This document shows, in pieces, positions 1 through 8,356 of a stretch of DNA of 64,000 bases. This DNA is from Pedococcus sp031456495 (lineage in GTDB: Bacteria; Actinomycetota; Actinomycetes; Actinomycetales; Dermatophilaceae). The notes under the pieces were generated by a model. The model had not been told where the DNA came from. It made no database searches and saw nothing but the letters and a program-made list of their open reading frames with translations. The translations under genes and the position numbers were made by a program. How positions within the stretch are numbered: position 1 is the stretch's first letter; the number at the start of each line of letters is the position of its first letter. The stretch lies in contig NZ_JAVDUW010000003.1 of the NCBI RefSeq assembly GCF_031456495.1, positions 310,001 through 374,000 on the forward strand, given 5' to 3'.

Positions 1-354
1 GCCAAGATCATCAACGCCGAGGGCGAGTCGCTCGCGGCCACGGCGCTGGGCGAGGCCTCCGACGTGATGATGGCCCACCCGCTGGCCCTGCAGCTGCGCA
101 ACCTGCAGAGCCTGGTTGAGATCGGCGTCGACAAGAACACGACCGTCGTCTTCCCCGCGCCGCTGATGAGCACCATCCAGGAGCTGAGCTCGTTCCTCGA
201 CCGGGAGGGGCGGGCCGCGGGCGTCCGTGCCGTCGAGGAGCCCCCACCCGGTGAGGACGCCGGGCGGCTGAGCGAGCCCGCACGCGTCGGTGGGCAGGGT
301 GTGGGGACCGGCGGTGTGGGGATCGGCAACGGGTCCGGGGTCCCGGCCGTCTGA
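1..354 (+). CDS. Slipin/stomatin-family SPFH protein, C-terminal part
   Basis: Partial gene: the frame is open from base 1, so the start lies outside the window; 117 residues are visible. The segment AKIINAEGESLAATALGEAS followed by a region rich in Leu and Gln and the VVFPAPLM motif is the typical end of the slipin branch of the SPFH/band 7 family, membrane-associated scaffold proteins. The last 45 residues are a Gly/Pro-rich tail of low complexity. It converges on the downstream USP gene, and no DosR-like box can be assigned to it because its promoter is not in view. Confidence 0.8.
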   Translation, partial: AKIINAEGESLAATALGEASDVMMAHPLALQLRNLQSLVEIGVDKNTTVVFPAPLMSTIQELSSFLDREGRAAGVRAVEEPPPGEDAGRLSEPARVGGQGVGTGGVGIGNGSGVPAV

Positions 355-447
355 AGGTCCCGGCCGTCTGAAGGTGCAGAAGCCGCCTGACGGGATCAGC
401 CGGCGTGCGACGGGGTCAGTCAGCCGGCCGTCTGACGGGGTCAGCCG
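342..447. repeat. Short degenerate direct repeats between convergent genes
   Basis: The unit CCGGCCGTCTGAAGGT occurs twice back to back (from about 343), followed by related copies such as CCGGCCGTCTGACGGGGTCA and CCGGCGTGCGACGGGGTCA. The array spans the end of the slipin gene, the gap and the last codons of the USP gene. Probably slippage-generated; no function visible. Confidence 0.6.
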
Positions 448-1361
448 GCGTGCGCGACCGCGGGGTACGCCGGCGGCAGGACGAGCCGTCGGGCGAGCGG
501 GTCGGCGAGTGGCTGCACCACGAGCACGTCGCACGGAGGGTCCTCCAGGACGTGGTGCAGGACCGACCCGCGAGCCAGGCCGCCGCGACGGACCGCCGGT
601 CCCGCGCCGACCACCAACAGGTCCGAGGGACCCACGTCCGCGAGCAGGTGGACCTCCGGCGCACCCCGAACCACGCGGACGTCGCAGGCGTCCACGGTGT
701 TCCACGCCTCTCCCCGGACCACACTCCAGACCAGGTGCTGGACCACCTCGAGGTCACGCCCCGCCGTGGACACGCAGGACACGACCCGCATGGACAGCCC
801 CCGGCGCATGGCCGCCTCGGCGGCCACCGCAAGGAGCCTGGGTGAGTCGACCCCGGGACGGAACCCGACGGTGACGCGCGACGGCCGCAGGAGCACGGGC
901 CCCGGGTCGTAGGCCATGGTCCGGATGGGCCGTGGGTCCTCACGGCCCGGGACCAGCACGGGCCGGGCAAACTGGCGGGCGAGGGCGTCGCTCGTCGACC
1001 CCGGGCGGAAGGGGTGGTGCCCCCGCGTGCGCCGGCCGAGCACCAGCAGCGTCGAGCGGTCGGCCAGCTCCGACAGGAGCGGGTCCTCCAGGCTCTGCGC
1101 GACCACCGTCTCCACCCGGACGGTGGGGTCGGCCTCCTCCGCCTCGGTCGCGGCCCGCTGGACGAGCTCGTGGTCGCGCAGCTCGGTGTGCCCCGCGGGG
1201 TGCCCGCTCGCGGTGCGGGCCGAGAGGTGCTCGGCCACACGCACGACGACCAGGTCCTCGCCTCGTCGTCCCGCCTCGAGCGCGGCCGCCCGGGTCGCGA
1301 TGCCCGAGGCCCACGAGCCGTCGCAGCCCACCACGACTATGGGCGCGTCGCCGATCGTCAT
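441..1361 (-). CDS. Tandem-domain universal stress protein
   Basis: A 306-residue protein with two UspA folds (about residues 7-160 and 170-300). The first opens with IVVVGCDGSWASG, the typical nucleotide-binding strand; the second ends in a G-2x-G-9x-G-S type loop (VVGAGPAVRRGGLARGS) and DVLVVQP. USPs of this size bind ATP and are abundant in the mycobacterial DosR regulon, but the exact role is unknown. It is transcribed alone. A DosR-like box lies at 1435-1448, 74 bp upstream of the ATG. One of seven USP-type genes in the window. Confidence 0.9.
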   Translation of the reverse strand: MTIGDAPIVVVGCDGSWASGIATRAAALEAGRRGEDLVVVRVAEHLSARTASGHPAGHTELRDHELVQRAATEAEEADPTVRVETVVAQSLEDPLLSELADRSTLLVLGRRTRGHHPFRPGSTSDALARQFARPVLVPGREDPRPIRTMAYDPGPVLLRPSRVTVGFRPGVDSPRLLAVAAEAAMRRGLSMRVVSCVSTAGRDLEVVQHLVWSVVRGEAWNTVDACDVRVVRGAPEVHLLADVGPSDLLVVGAGPAVRRGGLARGSVLHHVLEDPPCDVLVVQPLADPLARRLVLPPAYPAVAHAG

Positions 1362-1434
1362 TCCTTGCTCACCACCGGTCGGTCGGGGCCCTGCAGCCTG
1401 CCCCGAGCCTGAGTCACCGCGACGCCTGCCACCA

Positions 1435-1448
1435 GGGCCGAAGGTCCC
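1435..1448. promoter_or_regulatory. DosR-like box 1
   Basis: GGGCCGAAGGTCCC (reverse GGGACCTTCGGCCC). It lies 74 bp upstream of the start codon of the minus-strand USP gene (start 1361). Confidence 0.7.
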
Positions 1449-1475
1449 GTGCAGCAGGGCATCGCGGCGCCCTCG

Positions 1476-1784
1476 TCACCCTCGCCCGAGGTCCCCGTCC
1501 TGGTGCGCGAAGGCGTTCGTGAGGCCGAGCCGCAGGTCGGCCCGGGTGGGGGTGCGGCCCACCTCGTCGCTGAGCGTGCGCCACTCCTGGCCCGCGAGCA
1601 GCGCCCCGAGCACCTCGCCCATCACGACCTGGGTGGCCTCGAGCGCCTCGGTGGGCGTGGGGAAGACGCGGAGCGTGCGGTAGCACTCGTGCTCGGCGAT
1701 CTTGACGCTTCCCACGAACCCCCAGCCGTCGGATGCGGGGGAGTGCGTGATGGTGATGTGGAACTCTTCGGAGGAGGAGAACAT
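1476..1784 (-). CDS. Hypothetical protein, about 102 aa
   Basis: I do not recognise a family. Translation from the ATG at 1784 begins MFSSSEEFHITITHSP; an in-frame TTG lies four codons upstream. The N-terminal half alternates polar and hydrophobic residues as in beta strands (FHITITH, GFVGSVKIAEH), the middle (TPTEALEATQVVMGEVLGAL) looks helical. This beta-alpha pattern recalls small dsRBD- or DUF1876-like folds but no diagnostic motif is present. It is transcribed away from the ACP operon, as its next gene downstream in the same direction. Real coding is likely from codon bias and the conserved look of the sequence. Confidence 0.6.
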   Translation of the reverse strand: MFSSSEEFHITITHSPASDGWGFVGSVKIAEHECYRTLRVFPTPTEALEATQVVMGEVLGALLAGQEWRTLSDEVGRTPTRADLRLGLTNAFAHQDGDLGRG

Positions 1785-1918
1785 TGCCCGTCCCAACCGA
1801 CGGCCCGGCGCCGCCTATCCCTGGTGTCCGGCAGACCCCGTGAGGTCATGCCGCAAGGTCAGGGCGGGATGAGGAGGTGGTCTGTCGCGTATCTCCCTGT
1901 ATACGCCCCGGGCACCAC

Positions 1919-1950
1919 GGTGTCGATGGCCACGAAAGGCCATGGACACC
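1919..1950. terminator. Hairpin after the acs-pdh-acp operon
   Basis: Inverted repeat with 13-base arms and one mismatch: GGTGTCGATGGCC (1919-1931) and GGCCATGGACACC (1938-1950), loop ACGAAA. It lies 84 bp past the stop codon of the last gene (ACP) of the long minus-strand operon. No U tract follows, as is common in GC-rich actinobacteria. Confidence 0.6.
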
Positions 1951-2033
1951 AGCGCCGGCACCTGCGGTGGCAGCCGTCGCGAGGTCGGGCGAACGTGGCT
2001 GGGGACCCGGGCTGGGGACCGGGTCGGCGCCCG

Positions 2034-2285
2034 TCAGGTGGGACGCCCTCCCCGGACGAGGAAGGCCGTGGCGTGGTCCACCGTGCGCAGCTCGTCCGCG
2101 TCGGTGTCCTCGATGCGGAAGCCGACGCGGGCGCTCAGGCGCTCCACCAGCTCCACGACGTCGAGCGAGTCCAGCTCGTAGGCCTCGCGCAGGTCGGCGT
2201 CCGCGGGCAGCGTCGCCAGGTCCGCGTCGGGCACGATCTCGCGCAAGGTCGTCCCCAGGATGGTCCGTGCCTCGTCGGGTGTCAC
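2034..2285 (-). CDS. Acyl carrier protein
   Basis: An 83-residue protein beginning at a GTG that overlaps the E2 stop codon (GTGA). The motif YELDSLDVVELVERL near residue 44 contains the Asp-Ser-Leu site to which 4'-phosphopantetheine is attached in ACPs; the acidic N-terminal helix (TPDEARTILGTTLREIV) also fits. Being the last gene of an operon with acetyl-CoA synthetase and an E1/E2 dehydrogenase rather than with fatty-acid genes is unusual and suggests a dedicated acyl acceptor, an inference. A hairpin follows at 1919-1950. Confidence 0.88.
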   Translation of the reverse strand: MTPDEARTILGTTLREIVPDADLATLPADADLREAYELDSLDVVELVERLSARVGFRIEDTDADELRTVDHATAFLVRGGRPT

Positions 2286-3673
2286 AGCTCCTCCGGTCTC
2301 TGCAGCAGTCGGTCCACGACCCGGAGCAGGCGCGCCCCGGTCGATCCGTCGGTGGCCCGGTGGTCCCCGGACAGCGTGGCGGTCACGAGCGAGCGCACCC
2401 CGAGCAGGCCGTCGACCGCCCACGGGCGCTGGCGCACCGCCCCGAAGCCGACCAGCGCGACCTGGGGCGGGTAGATCACCCCCGCGACGCTGTCGGCCCC
2501 CTGGTCGCCGAGGTTCGACACGCTGATCGTGGGTGGCGCGAGGTCCGACCCGCGCAGCCGTCCCGCTCGCGCGCGGGTCGTCAGCTCGCGGATCCGGGCC
2601 ATCGTCGACTCGACGTCGAGCCGGTCAGCGCCGGCGATCGTGGGCACGAGCAGCCCGCCACCGCGCAGCGACAGGATGAGCCCGAGGTCGACGTCCTCGG
2701 CTGGCCGGAACCCGTCGTCGACCCAGTACCCGTTGAGCTCGGGGACCTCGCGGGCGGCCCGCGCGGTGGCGAGCAGCAGCAGGGCGGCGGGCACCAGCTG
2801 CCGGCCCATCGGGAGCTCCCGGTTGCGCGCGTGCACCCAGTCGACGGCCGCCTGCACGTCGATGGTGAGGGTCAGGTGGTAGTGCGGGATCTCGCGGTTG
2901 GAGCGGCTCATCAGGGCCGCGATGCTGCGCCGCATGTCCGTCGCGCGTGCCTCGCCGGCCCGCGTCTCCGGGGCCCGTGGCTCGGGCGTGCCGGGTTCCG
3001 TGGTGAGCGCTCGGGGCACGGGGGGTTCGGGCGGCTCGTGGGTGTGTGGCGCGAGGGGCGGTGCCGGCGGCCGCACCAGGGCGCGGCGCACGTCGTCGGC
3101 GCGGACCGCGCCGGAGGTTCCGGTGCCCACGACGCCGACGAGGTCGATCCCGGCCTGCTCGGCCAGCCGGCGGGCGAGCGGGGTGACCCTGCGCCGGGGA
3201 GCGCCCACCCCGGCCGCGCGCTCGACGTCGGCGCGCGTCACGCTGCCGTCCGGTCCGGTGCCGCGCACGGCGCCGAGGTCCACGCCGAGCTGGTGGGCAC
3301 GGTGCCGCAGGGGAGGAGCCGGAGGATGGGCACCGCGGCGTGCGGCGGGAACGATCGGAGTCGAGGGTGCCGGGACCACGGCCGGCGGTGGGATGACCAC
3401 CGGGGGTGGTGCCTCGACGACGGGGGCCGGCGCCTCGCCGACGGGCGCCAGCGTCGCCAGCACGGTCCCCACCGGCACGGTCTGCCCCTCGTCGACGAGC
3501 AGGTCGGAGACGACCCCGTCCTCGAACGTCTCCACCTCGACCGCCGACTTCGGCGTCTCGACCACGGCCACGACGTCGCCGCGGTGCACGCTCGCCCCGG
3601 GCCTGGTCAGCCACTCGAGAAGGATGCCCTCCTCCATGTCGGCGCCCAGCGACGGCATACGGAACTCACCCAC
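2282..3673 (-). CDS. Dihydrolipoamide acyltransferase (E2) of a 2-oxoacid/acetoin dehydrogenase complex
   Basis: 463 residues from a GTG that overlaps the E1beta stop; the internal ATG at 3658 is an alternative start. Domains in order: one lipoyl domain with the lipoyl lysine in ETPKSAVEV (about Lys42); a Pro/Ala-rich linker; two peripheral subunit-binding domains in tandem (LGVDLGAVRGTGPDGSVTRA and AGIDLVGVVGTGTSGAVRAD); and a catalytic core ending in the active-site motif DHRATDG. Two E3/E1-binding domains in one chain are not usual. No E3 gene is nearby, so the lipoamide dehydrogenase must come from elsewhere. Confidence 0.93.
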   Translation of the reverse strand: MGEFRMPSLGADMEEGILLEWLTRPGASVHRGDVVAVVETPKSAVEVETFEDGVVSDLLVDEGQTVPVGTVLATLAPVGEAPAPVVEAPPPVVIPPPAVVPAPSTPIVPAARRGAHPPAPPLRHRAHQLGVDLGAVRGTGPDGSVTRADVERAAGVGAPRRRVTPLARRLAEQAGIDLVGVVGTGTSGAVRADDVRRALVRPPAPPLAPHTHEPPEPPVPRALTTEPGTPEPRAPETRAGEARATDMRRSIAALMSRSNREIPHYHLTLTIDVQAAVDWVHARNRELPMGRQLVPAALLLLATARAAREVPELNGYWVDDGFRPAEDVDLGLILSLRGGGLLVPTIAGADRLDVESTMARIRELTTRARAGRLRGSDLAPPTISVSNLGDQGADSVAGVIYPPQVALVGFGAVRQRPWAVDGLLGVRSLVTATLSGDHRATDGSTGARLLRVVDRLLQRPEEL

Positions 3674-4727
3674 GGGGGCCCACCGTCCGCAGCGCCGCCT
3701 CCACGATCTCCTCGGGCTGGGGGAGGGTGGCGCGTTCGAGGTGCTGGGCGTACGGCACCGGCACCTCGACGGAGCAGACGCGCTCCACCGGGGCGTCGAG
3801 CTCCCAGAAGGACTGCTCCATGACCCGCGCGGACACCTCGGCGGCGAGGCTGCCCGTGCGCCACGCCTCGTCCACGACGACACACCGGTGGGTGCGGGCG
3901 ATCGAGCCCATGATGGTGGCGTCGTCGAGTGGGCGCAGCACCCGGAGGTCCACGACCTCGGCGCTGATCCCCTGTGCCGCAAGGAGGTCCGCTGCCGTGA
4001 GGGCCTTGCCGACACAGCCGCCGTACGCCACGACCGTCACGTCCGTGCCGGGCCGGCGGACCGCCGCGTGCGCGATGTCGACGACCGGTGGCGGGTCGGG
4101 GAGCGGCCCCGACAGGTTGTAGAGCGACCCGTGCTCGAAGATGACGACGGGGTCGGGGTCCTGCAGCGCCGGCCACAGCATGCCGCGCGCGTCCTCGACG
4201 GTGGCCGGGGCGAGGACCCGGATGCCGGGGATGTGCGCGTACCAGCCCTCGAGGCTGTGCGAGTGCTGGGCGGCGAGCTGGCGCCCGGCCCCGGTCGTCA
4301 TGCGGATCACCAGCGGCACCGACAGCTGGCCGCCGGACATGTGCCGCAGGGTCGCCGCGTTGTTGAGCACCTGGTCGAGCGCGAGCAGGCTGAAGTTGAC
4401 GGTCATGATCTCGACGATCGGCCGCATCCCGTTGATGGCGGCGCCGATCCCCGCGCCGGTGAACGCAGCCTCGGACAGCGGCGCGTCGCGCACCCGGTCC
4501 TCCCCGAACTCCTCGAGCAGCCCGAGGCTGACGGCGAACGAGCCGCCGTACCGGCCCACGTCCTCGCCCATGAGGAAAACCCTCGGGTCGCGCTGCATGG
4601 CCTCGCGGTGGGCGGCCCGCAGCGCCTCGCGGTACGTCGTGGTGGCCGGTGCGGGCGTCGCCCCGGCGCCGTCGCCGGGCCCCGTCCGTGGTGCGCGGCG
4701 CTGGGTGGTCGCCGCCCGCCGGGTCAC
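3666..4727 (-). CDS. pdhB: Dehydrogenase E1 component, beta subunit
   Basis: 353 residues from a GTG overlapping the E1alpha stop (GTGA). The first 30 residues are a variable Arg/Ala tail; the conserved part starts TTYREALRAAHREAM, with FLMGEDVGRYGG and FTGAGIGAAINGMRPIVEIM typical of the transketolase-like beta subunits of pyruvate, acetoin and branched-chain dehydrogenases. It forms an alpha2beta2 thiamine-diphosphate E1 with the upstream gene. Sequence alone does not fix whether the substrate is pyruvate or acetoin; the adjoining acetyl-CoA synthetase makes acetyl-CoA the likely product. Confidence 0.92.
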   Translation of the reverse strand: MTRRAATTQRRAPRTGPGDGAGATPAPATTTYREALRAAHREAMQRDPRVFLMGEDVGRYGGSFAVSLGLLEEFGEDRVRDAPLSEAAFTGAGIGAAINGMRPIVEIMTVNFSLLALDQVLNNAATLRHMSGGQLSVPLVIRMTTGAGRQLAAQHSHSLEGWYAHIPGIRVLAPATVEDARGMLWPALQDPDPVVIFEHGSLYNLSGPLPDPPPVVDIAHAAVRRPGTDVTVVAYGGCVGKALTAADLLAAQGISAEVVDLRVLRPLDDATIMGSIARTHRCVVVDEAWRTGSLAAEVSARVMEQSFWELDAPVERVCSVEVPVPYAQHLERATLPQPEEIVEAALRTVGPRG

Positions 4728-5893
4728 GACCGGCTCCCGGACGAGCCCTGGCCGGCGACACCCGGCCCGGCGACGCCGGGCTCGCTGACACCCGGCCCGG
4801 CGACGCCGGGCTCGCTGACGCCCGGCCCGGCGGCACCCGGCTCGGTCGTGAGGTAGCGCTCGAGGTCCTCGACCGGCTCGACCGGCGCCGCATCGGCGGC
4901 AGCGATGGCTGCGGCGAGCTCGGCCGCGACCTCGCCCTCCCAGGCGTCGACGTCCCCCGTCGAGATCGCACCGGCCCGGGTCAGCGATGCCGTCAGCGCG
5001 GGGATCGGGTCGGCGTGGCGCCAGTCCTCGACCTCGGTCTTCTCGCGGTACAGGTCGGGGTCGTACATCGAGTGCGCGCGGAACCGGTACGTGCGCAGCT
5101 CGAGGAAGCAGGGGGCGCCGCTGTCGCGCACGTATGCCAGGGCGCGCGTCGTCGCGTCGCGCACCGCGACGGGGTCCATGCCGTCGACCGCCCACGCCAC
5201 CATGCCGTACCCCGCAGCCCGGGCGGCGAGGTCGGTCTCGGCGTGCTCGCGCGCGAGGGCGGTGCCCATGGCGTACCGGTTGTTCTCGCAGCAGAAGAGG
5301 ACCGGCAGGTGCCACAGCGCGGCGAGGTTGGCGCTCTCGTGCCACTCGCCCTCGGCGAACGCGCCGTCACCGAACAGGCAGGCGGTGACCGCGCTGCCGC
5401 CCCTGAGCCGGTCGGCCAGGGCGAGGCCCACGGCGAGCGGGATGCCGCCGGCCACGATCGCGTTGCCGCCGAAGAAGCGGCGCGAGGTGTCGAACAGGTG
5501 CATCGACCCGCCGCGGCCGTGGCTGCACCCGGTGGCCTTGCCGAACATCTCGGACATCAGCGCCGTCATGGGGACGCCGCGGGCCAGGGCGTGGCCGTGC
5601 TCGCGGTAGGTCGAGACCACGGAGTCGGTGTCCTCGAGGGCGCCGACCACCCCGACTGCGACGGCCTCCTCACCGATGCACAGGTGCAGGAAGCCACGGA
5701 TGCGGCTGGCGCTGTAGAGCTCTGCGCACTTCTCCTCGAACCGGCGGATGCGGATCATCCCGCGCAGCATGGCCACCGCCTCGGCGTGGCCCCTGTCGTC
5801 GGTCGCGGTGGTCGCGGTGCCCGTGGACGACGCCTCCGTGGGCGCCGCGGAGCCGTCACGCGGGGCGGGTGCCGTCGGTGCGCGGCGGCTCAT
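4724..5893 (-). CDS. pdhA: Dehydrogenase E1 component, alpha subunit
   Basis: 389 residues; the ATG overlaps the acsA stop (ATGA). The thiamine-diphosphate motif is present as GDGAFAEGEWHES...NNRYAM, and MIRIRRFEEKC, GFLHLCIGEEAVAVG and HGRGGSMHLFD are the usual E1alpha signatures. The phosphorylation-loop-like segment YRFRAHSMYDPD is kept. The C-terminal 40 residues are a repeat of the ten-residue unit SEPGVAGPGV, encoded by a 30-bp tandem repeat (4757-4846), absent from usual family members. Forms E1 with the next gene. Confidence 0.93.
   Translation of the reverse strand: MSRRAPTAPAPRDGSAAPTEASSTGTATTATDDRGHAEAVAMLRGMIRIRRFEEKCAELYSASRIRGFLHLCIGEEAVAVGVVGALEDTDSVVSTYREHGHALARGVPMTALMSEMFGKATGCSHGRGGSMHLFDTSRRFFGGNAIVAGGIPLAVGLALADRLRGGSAVTACLFGDGAFAEGEWHESANLAALWHLPVLFCCENNRYAMGTALAREHAETDLAARAAGYGMVAWAVDGMDPVAVRDATTRALAYVRDSGAPCFLELRTYRFRAHSMYDPDLYREKTEVEDWRHADPIPALTASLTRAGAISTGDVDAWEGEVAAELAAAIAAADAAPVEPVEDLERYLTTEPGAAGPGVSEPGVAGPGVSEPGVAGPGVAGQGSSGSRS
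4757..4846. repeat. Three 30-bp tandem repeats inside the E1alpha 3' end
   Basis: Units start at 4757, 4787 and 4817; the first two are identical and the third has diverged. They encode the Glu-Pro-Gly-Val-Ala-Gly-Pro-Gly tail of E1alpha and are in frame. Confidence 0.85.
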
Positions 5894-7716
5894 GACGGGG
5901 TCTCCACCGTCGACAGGTCGCCCTCGGGCAGGCCCAGCTCGCGGGCGCGCAGCAGGCGGCGCATCACCTTGCCGCTGCGGGTGTGGGGCAGGTCCTGGTC
6001 GAACTCGACCTCGCGCGGTGCCACCGAGCCGAGCCGGTGCCGCCCGAACGAGATGAGCTCGCGCTGGAGCCTCGGCGTCGGCTCGTACCCGGCCCGCAGC
6101 GTGACGAAGGCCTTGACCACCTCGCCCGCCAGCGGGTCCGGCTTGCCGATGACGCCGACCTCGGCGACGGCCTCGTGCTCCATGAGGGCGCTCTCGACCT
6201 CGAAGGGGCCGATGAGGTGACCGGCCGACTTGATGACGTCGTCGGCGCGCCCGACGAACCAGACGTAGCCGTCCGCGTCGACCCTCGCGAGGTCGCCGGT
6301 GAGGTACCAGCCGCCGGCGAACGCACGCGCATACCGCTCCGGGTCGTCGAGGTAGGCCCGGAACATCGAGGGCCACCCTGCCCGCACGGCGAGCTCGCCG
6401 ACGGCCTCCGGGTCGTGCAGCAGCGTCACGGTGTCGTCCTGCACGGCCGCCCGCCCGTCGGGGCCACGCCCGAGGACGGCCACGTCGATGCCGGGGACGG
6501 GCCGGCCCATGGAGCCCGGCCGGATGGGCGAGCCCGGGACGTTGGCGACCATGATCGCGCCGGTCTCGGTCTGCCACCACGTGTCGTGCACCGGCAGCCC
6601 GAACGCCTCCAGCCCCCACAGCACCGCCTCGGGGTTGAGCGGCTCGCCCACGCTGGCCACGTGGCGCAGCGCCGGGTACCGGTACTCGTGGGCCAGGTCG
6701 GAGCCTTGGCGCATGAGCATCCGCAGCGCCGTCGGCGCCGTGTAGAAGACCGTGACGCGCTCGTCCTGCAGCACCTGGTACCAGCGCCGGGCGTCGAAGT
6801 CGGCGGAGTCGGTGACCACGGTGACCCCTCGGGTGAGCGGCCCGATGATGCCGTAGGACATCCCCGTCACCCAGCCCGGGTCGGCCGTGCACCAGTAGGT
6901 GTCACCGGGTCTCAGGTCCAGGACGAGGCGCGCGGTGGCGTGGTGGGCGACGACGGCCTCGTGCACGTGGACCGCGCCCTTGGGCCGTCCCGTCGTGCCG
7001 CTGGTGAAGTGCAGGAGCGCCGGGTCGTCCGGGCGGGTGAGTGGGCGGTGCGGGCCGTGGGCGGCCAGGTCCTCCGCGCCTCGCTGCTCGAGCTCGCTCC
7101 ACGCGACGGTGCCGGCCGGCGGGTCGTCGGTGTCGACGACGACCACGGTCGCCAGGTGCGGCAGCGTGCCGCGGAAGGGGGCGACCTTGCGCTCGTACGA
7201 CGCCACGTCGGTGACGAGCACGCGCGCCCGGCCCAGGGACAGCCGCTCGCGCACCGGCTCCGGGCCGAACGCGGGGAACAGCGGGGACAGCACCCCTGCG
7301 GCCTTGAGGGTGCCGAGCACGGTGACGTACAGCTCCTCGCCCCTCGGCAGCAGCGTCGCCACGACGTCACCCGCCCCGACCCCGGTCGCCCGCAGCGCGG
7401 CCGCGAGCACGTCGGTCCGGCGGGACAGCTCGCCGTACGTCAGCTCGGTCGTCGGCGCCCCTCGGTGCAGGCAGCGCAGGGCGACCGCGTCGGCCAGCGG
7501 GCCGGTCGCGTGCCGGTCGACCGCCTCGTGCGCGATGTTGAGGTGGCCGCCCGGCAGGCCCTCGAGCTGCGCCCGGGCCGACTCCCACGTGAAGTGCCGG
7601 CGCAACTGGGACCAGTCGCCGACGAGCGGCTCGGTCCGCGGCACGGTGACCACCTCGGGTCGGGCGGTGGCGGGGGTCGAGGCGTCCACGGTCGACGGGG
7701 CCATGGACCCCACCAT
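5890..7716 (-). CDS. acsA: Acetyl-CoA synthetase (AMP-forming)
   Basis: 608 residues from the ATG at 7716; an ATG four codons further in (7704) has a better placed GGTGGGG ribosome site. Adenylate-forming motifs: FTSGTTGRPKGAVHVH (phosphate loop), ADPGWVTGMSYG, TWWQTETGAIM, GWYLTGDLA and the C-terminal catalytic lysine motif RSGKVMRRLLR. The TADPGWVTG and WWQTE segments point to acetate or a short-chain acid. It follows ntpD by 21 bp and starts the dehydrogenase part of the operon. A DosR-like box at 7741-7754 sits in the end of ntpD. The lysine is a known acetylation target in this family; an acetyltransferase candidate is at 29794. Confidence 0.93.
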   Translation of the reverse strand: MVGSMAPSTVDASTPATARPEVVTVPRTEPLVGDWSQLRRHFTWESARAQLEGLPGGHLNIAHEAVDRHATGPLADAVALRCLHRGAPTTELTYGELSRRTDVLAAALRATGVGAGDVVATLLPRGEELYVTVLGTLKAAGVLSPLFPAFGPEPVRERLSLGRARVLVTDVASYERKVAPFRGTLPHLATVVVVDTDDPPAGTVAWSELEQRGAEDLAAHGPHRPLTRPDDPALLHFTSGTTGRPKGAVHVHEAVVAHHATARLVLDLRPGDTYWCTADPGWVTGMSYGIIGPLTRGVTVVTDSADFDARRWYQVLQDERVTVFYTAPTALRMLMRQGSDLAHEYRYPALRHVASVGEPLNPEAVLWGLEAFGLPVHDTWWQTETGAIMVANVPGSPIRPGSMGRPVPGIDVAVLGRGPDGRAAVQDDTVTLLHDPEAVGELAVRAGWPSMFRAYLDDPERYARAFAGGWYLTGDLARVDADGYVWFVGRADDVIKSAGHLIGPFEVESALMEHEAVAEVGVIGKPDPLAGEVVKAFVTLRAGYEPTPRLQRELISFGRHRLGSVAPREVEFDQDLPHTRSGKVMRRLLRARELGLPEGDLSTVETPS

Positions 7717-7737
7717 CCTCGGCGCCCCCCGGGGTCA

Positions 7738-8355
7738 CTAGGGACCAAAGGCCGTGCCGGCGCTGCCCCGCAGGCGTCCCCGGTCCTCCCGCTCACCCTG
7801 CTCCAGGGCAGCCTCGAGGTCGCGCAGCGACTGCTCCAGCCGGGGGATCCAGCGCTTGTCCAGCCCGCGCAGCCGCCGCCTCGTCGCGGCCGCCTGCCGG
7901 TCGAGGCTCCGCAGCCCGGCCTGCACCCCCGCGAGGGCGCCCCCCGCGGCCAGCGCGCGGTCGTACGCGTCGCGCGCCGGTGCGAGGGCCGTGCTCGCGA
8001 GGTGGACGGTCGGCGGCGTGCCCGCGTGCGCCACCGTCACCGTGAGCGGGTGGACGACCCCGGCCGTGGTTGCCCACCCCACCTCGGCGGTCAGCGTGGC
8101 GGGCGGGGTGGCGGTGCGTATGCCGTCGCGTCCGACGAGCACCCCGGCGCGGGCCAGCCAGGTGGCTCCTTCGGTGCAGGCCCGCTCCCAGTCGGCGCGG
8201 TGCGCCTCCTCGAGGGCGAGCAGCCGGTGCCGCTCGAGCTCGACCAGGTGCAGGGTGCGGTCGAGCTGGTCCCGGCTGCGGGTGGCCACCGCGAGCCGTC
8301 TGCGCAGCCAGAGCCTTCCGGCCCGGCCCGGTGGGGCGCCACGGATGCCGGCCAC
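7738..8355 (-). CDS. ntpD: V/A-type ATPase subunit D
   Basis: 205 residues from a GTG one base after the subunit B stop. The Arg-rich start (GRAGRLWLRRRLAVATRSRDQL) and C-terminal helix (LDRQAAATRRRLRGLDKRWIPRLEQSLRDLEAALEQGERED) form the coiled coil of the rotating central shaft. It is the last ATPase gene. Its final codons (GTAFGP and stop) coincide with a DosR-like box at 7741-7754, so a transcription signal for acsA lies within this gene. Confidence 0.88.
   Translation of the reverse strand: MAGIRGAPPGRAGRLWLRRRLAVATRSRDQLDRTLHLVELERHRLLALEEAHRADWERACTEGATWLARAGVLVGRDGIRTATPPATLTAEVGWATTAGVVHPLTVTVAHAGTPPTVHLASTALAPARDAYDRALAAGGALAGVQAGLRSLDRQAAATRRRLRGLDKRWIPRLEQSLRDLEAALEQGEREDRGRLRGSAGTAFGP
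7741..7754. promoter_or_regulatory. DosR-like box 2 (inside the 3' end of ntpD)
   Basis: GGGACCAAAGGCCG, immediately before the ntpD stop codon and 25 bp (or 37 bp to the second ATG) upstream of acsA. It would give the acs-pdh-acp genes their own induction. Confidence 0.6.
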
Positions 8356-8356
8356 C

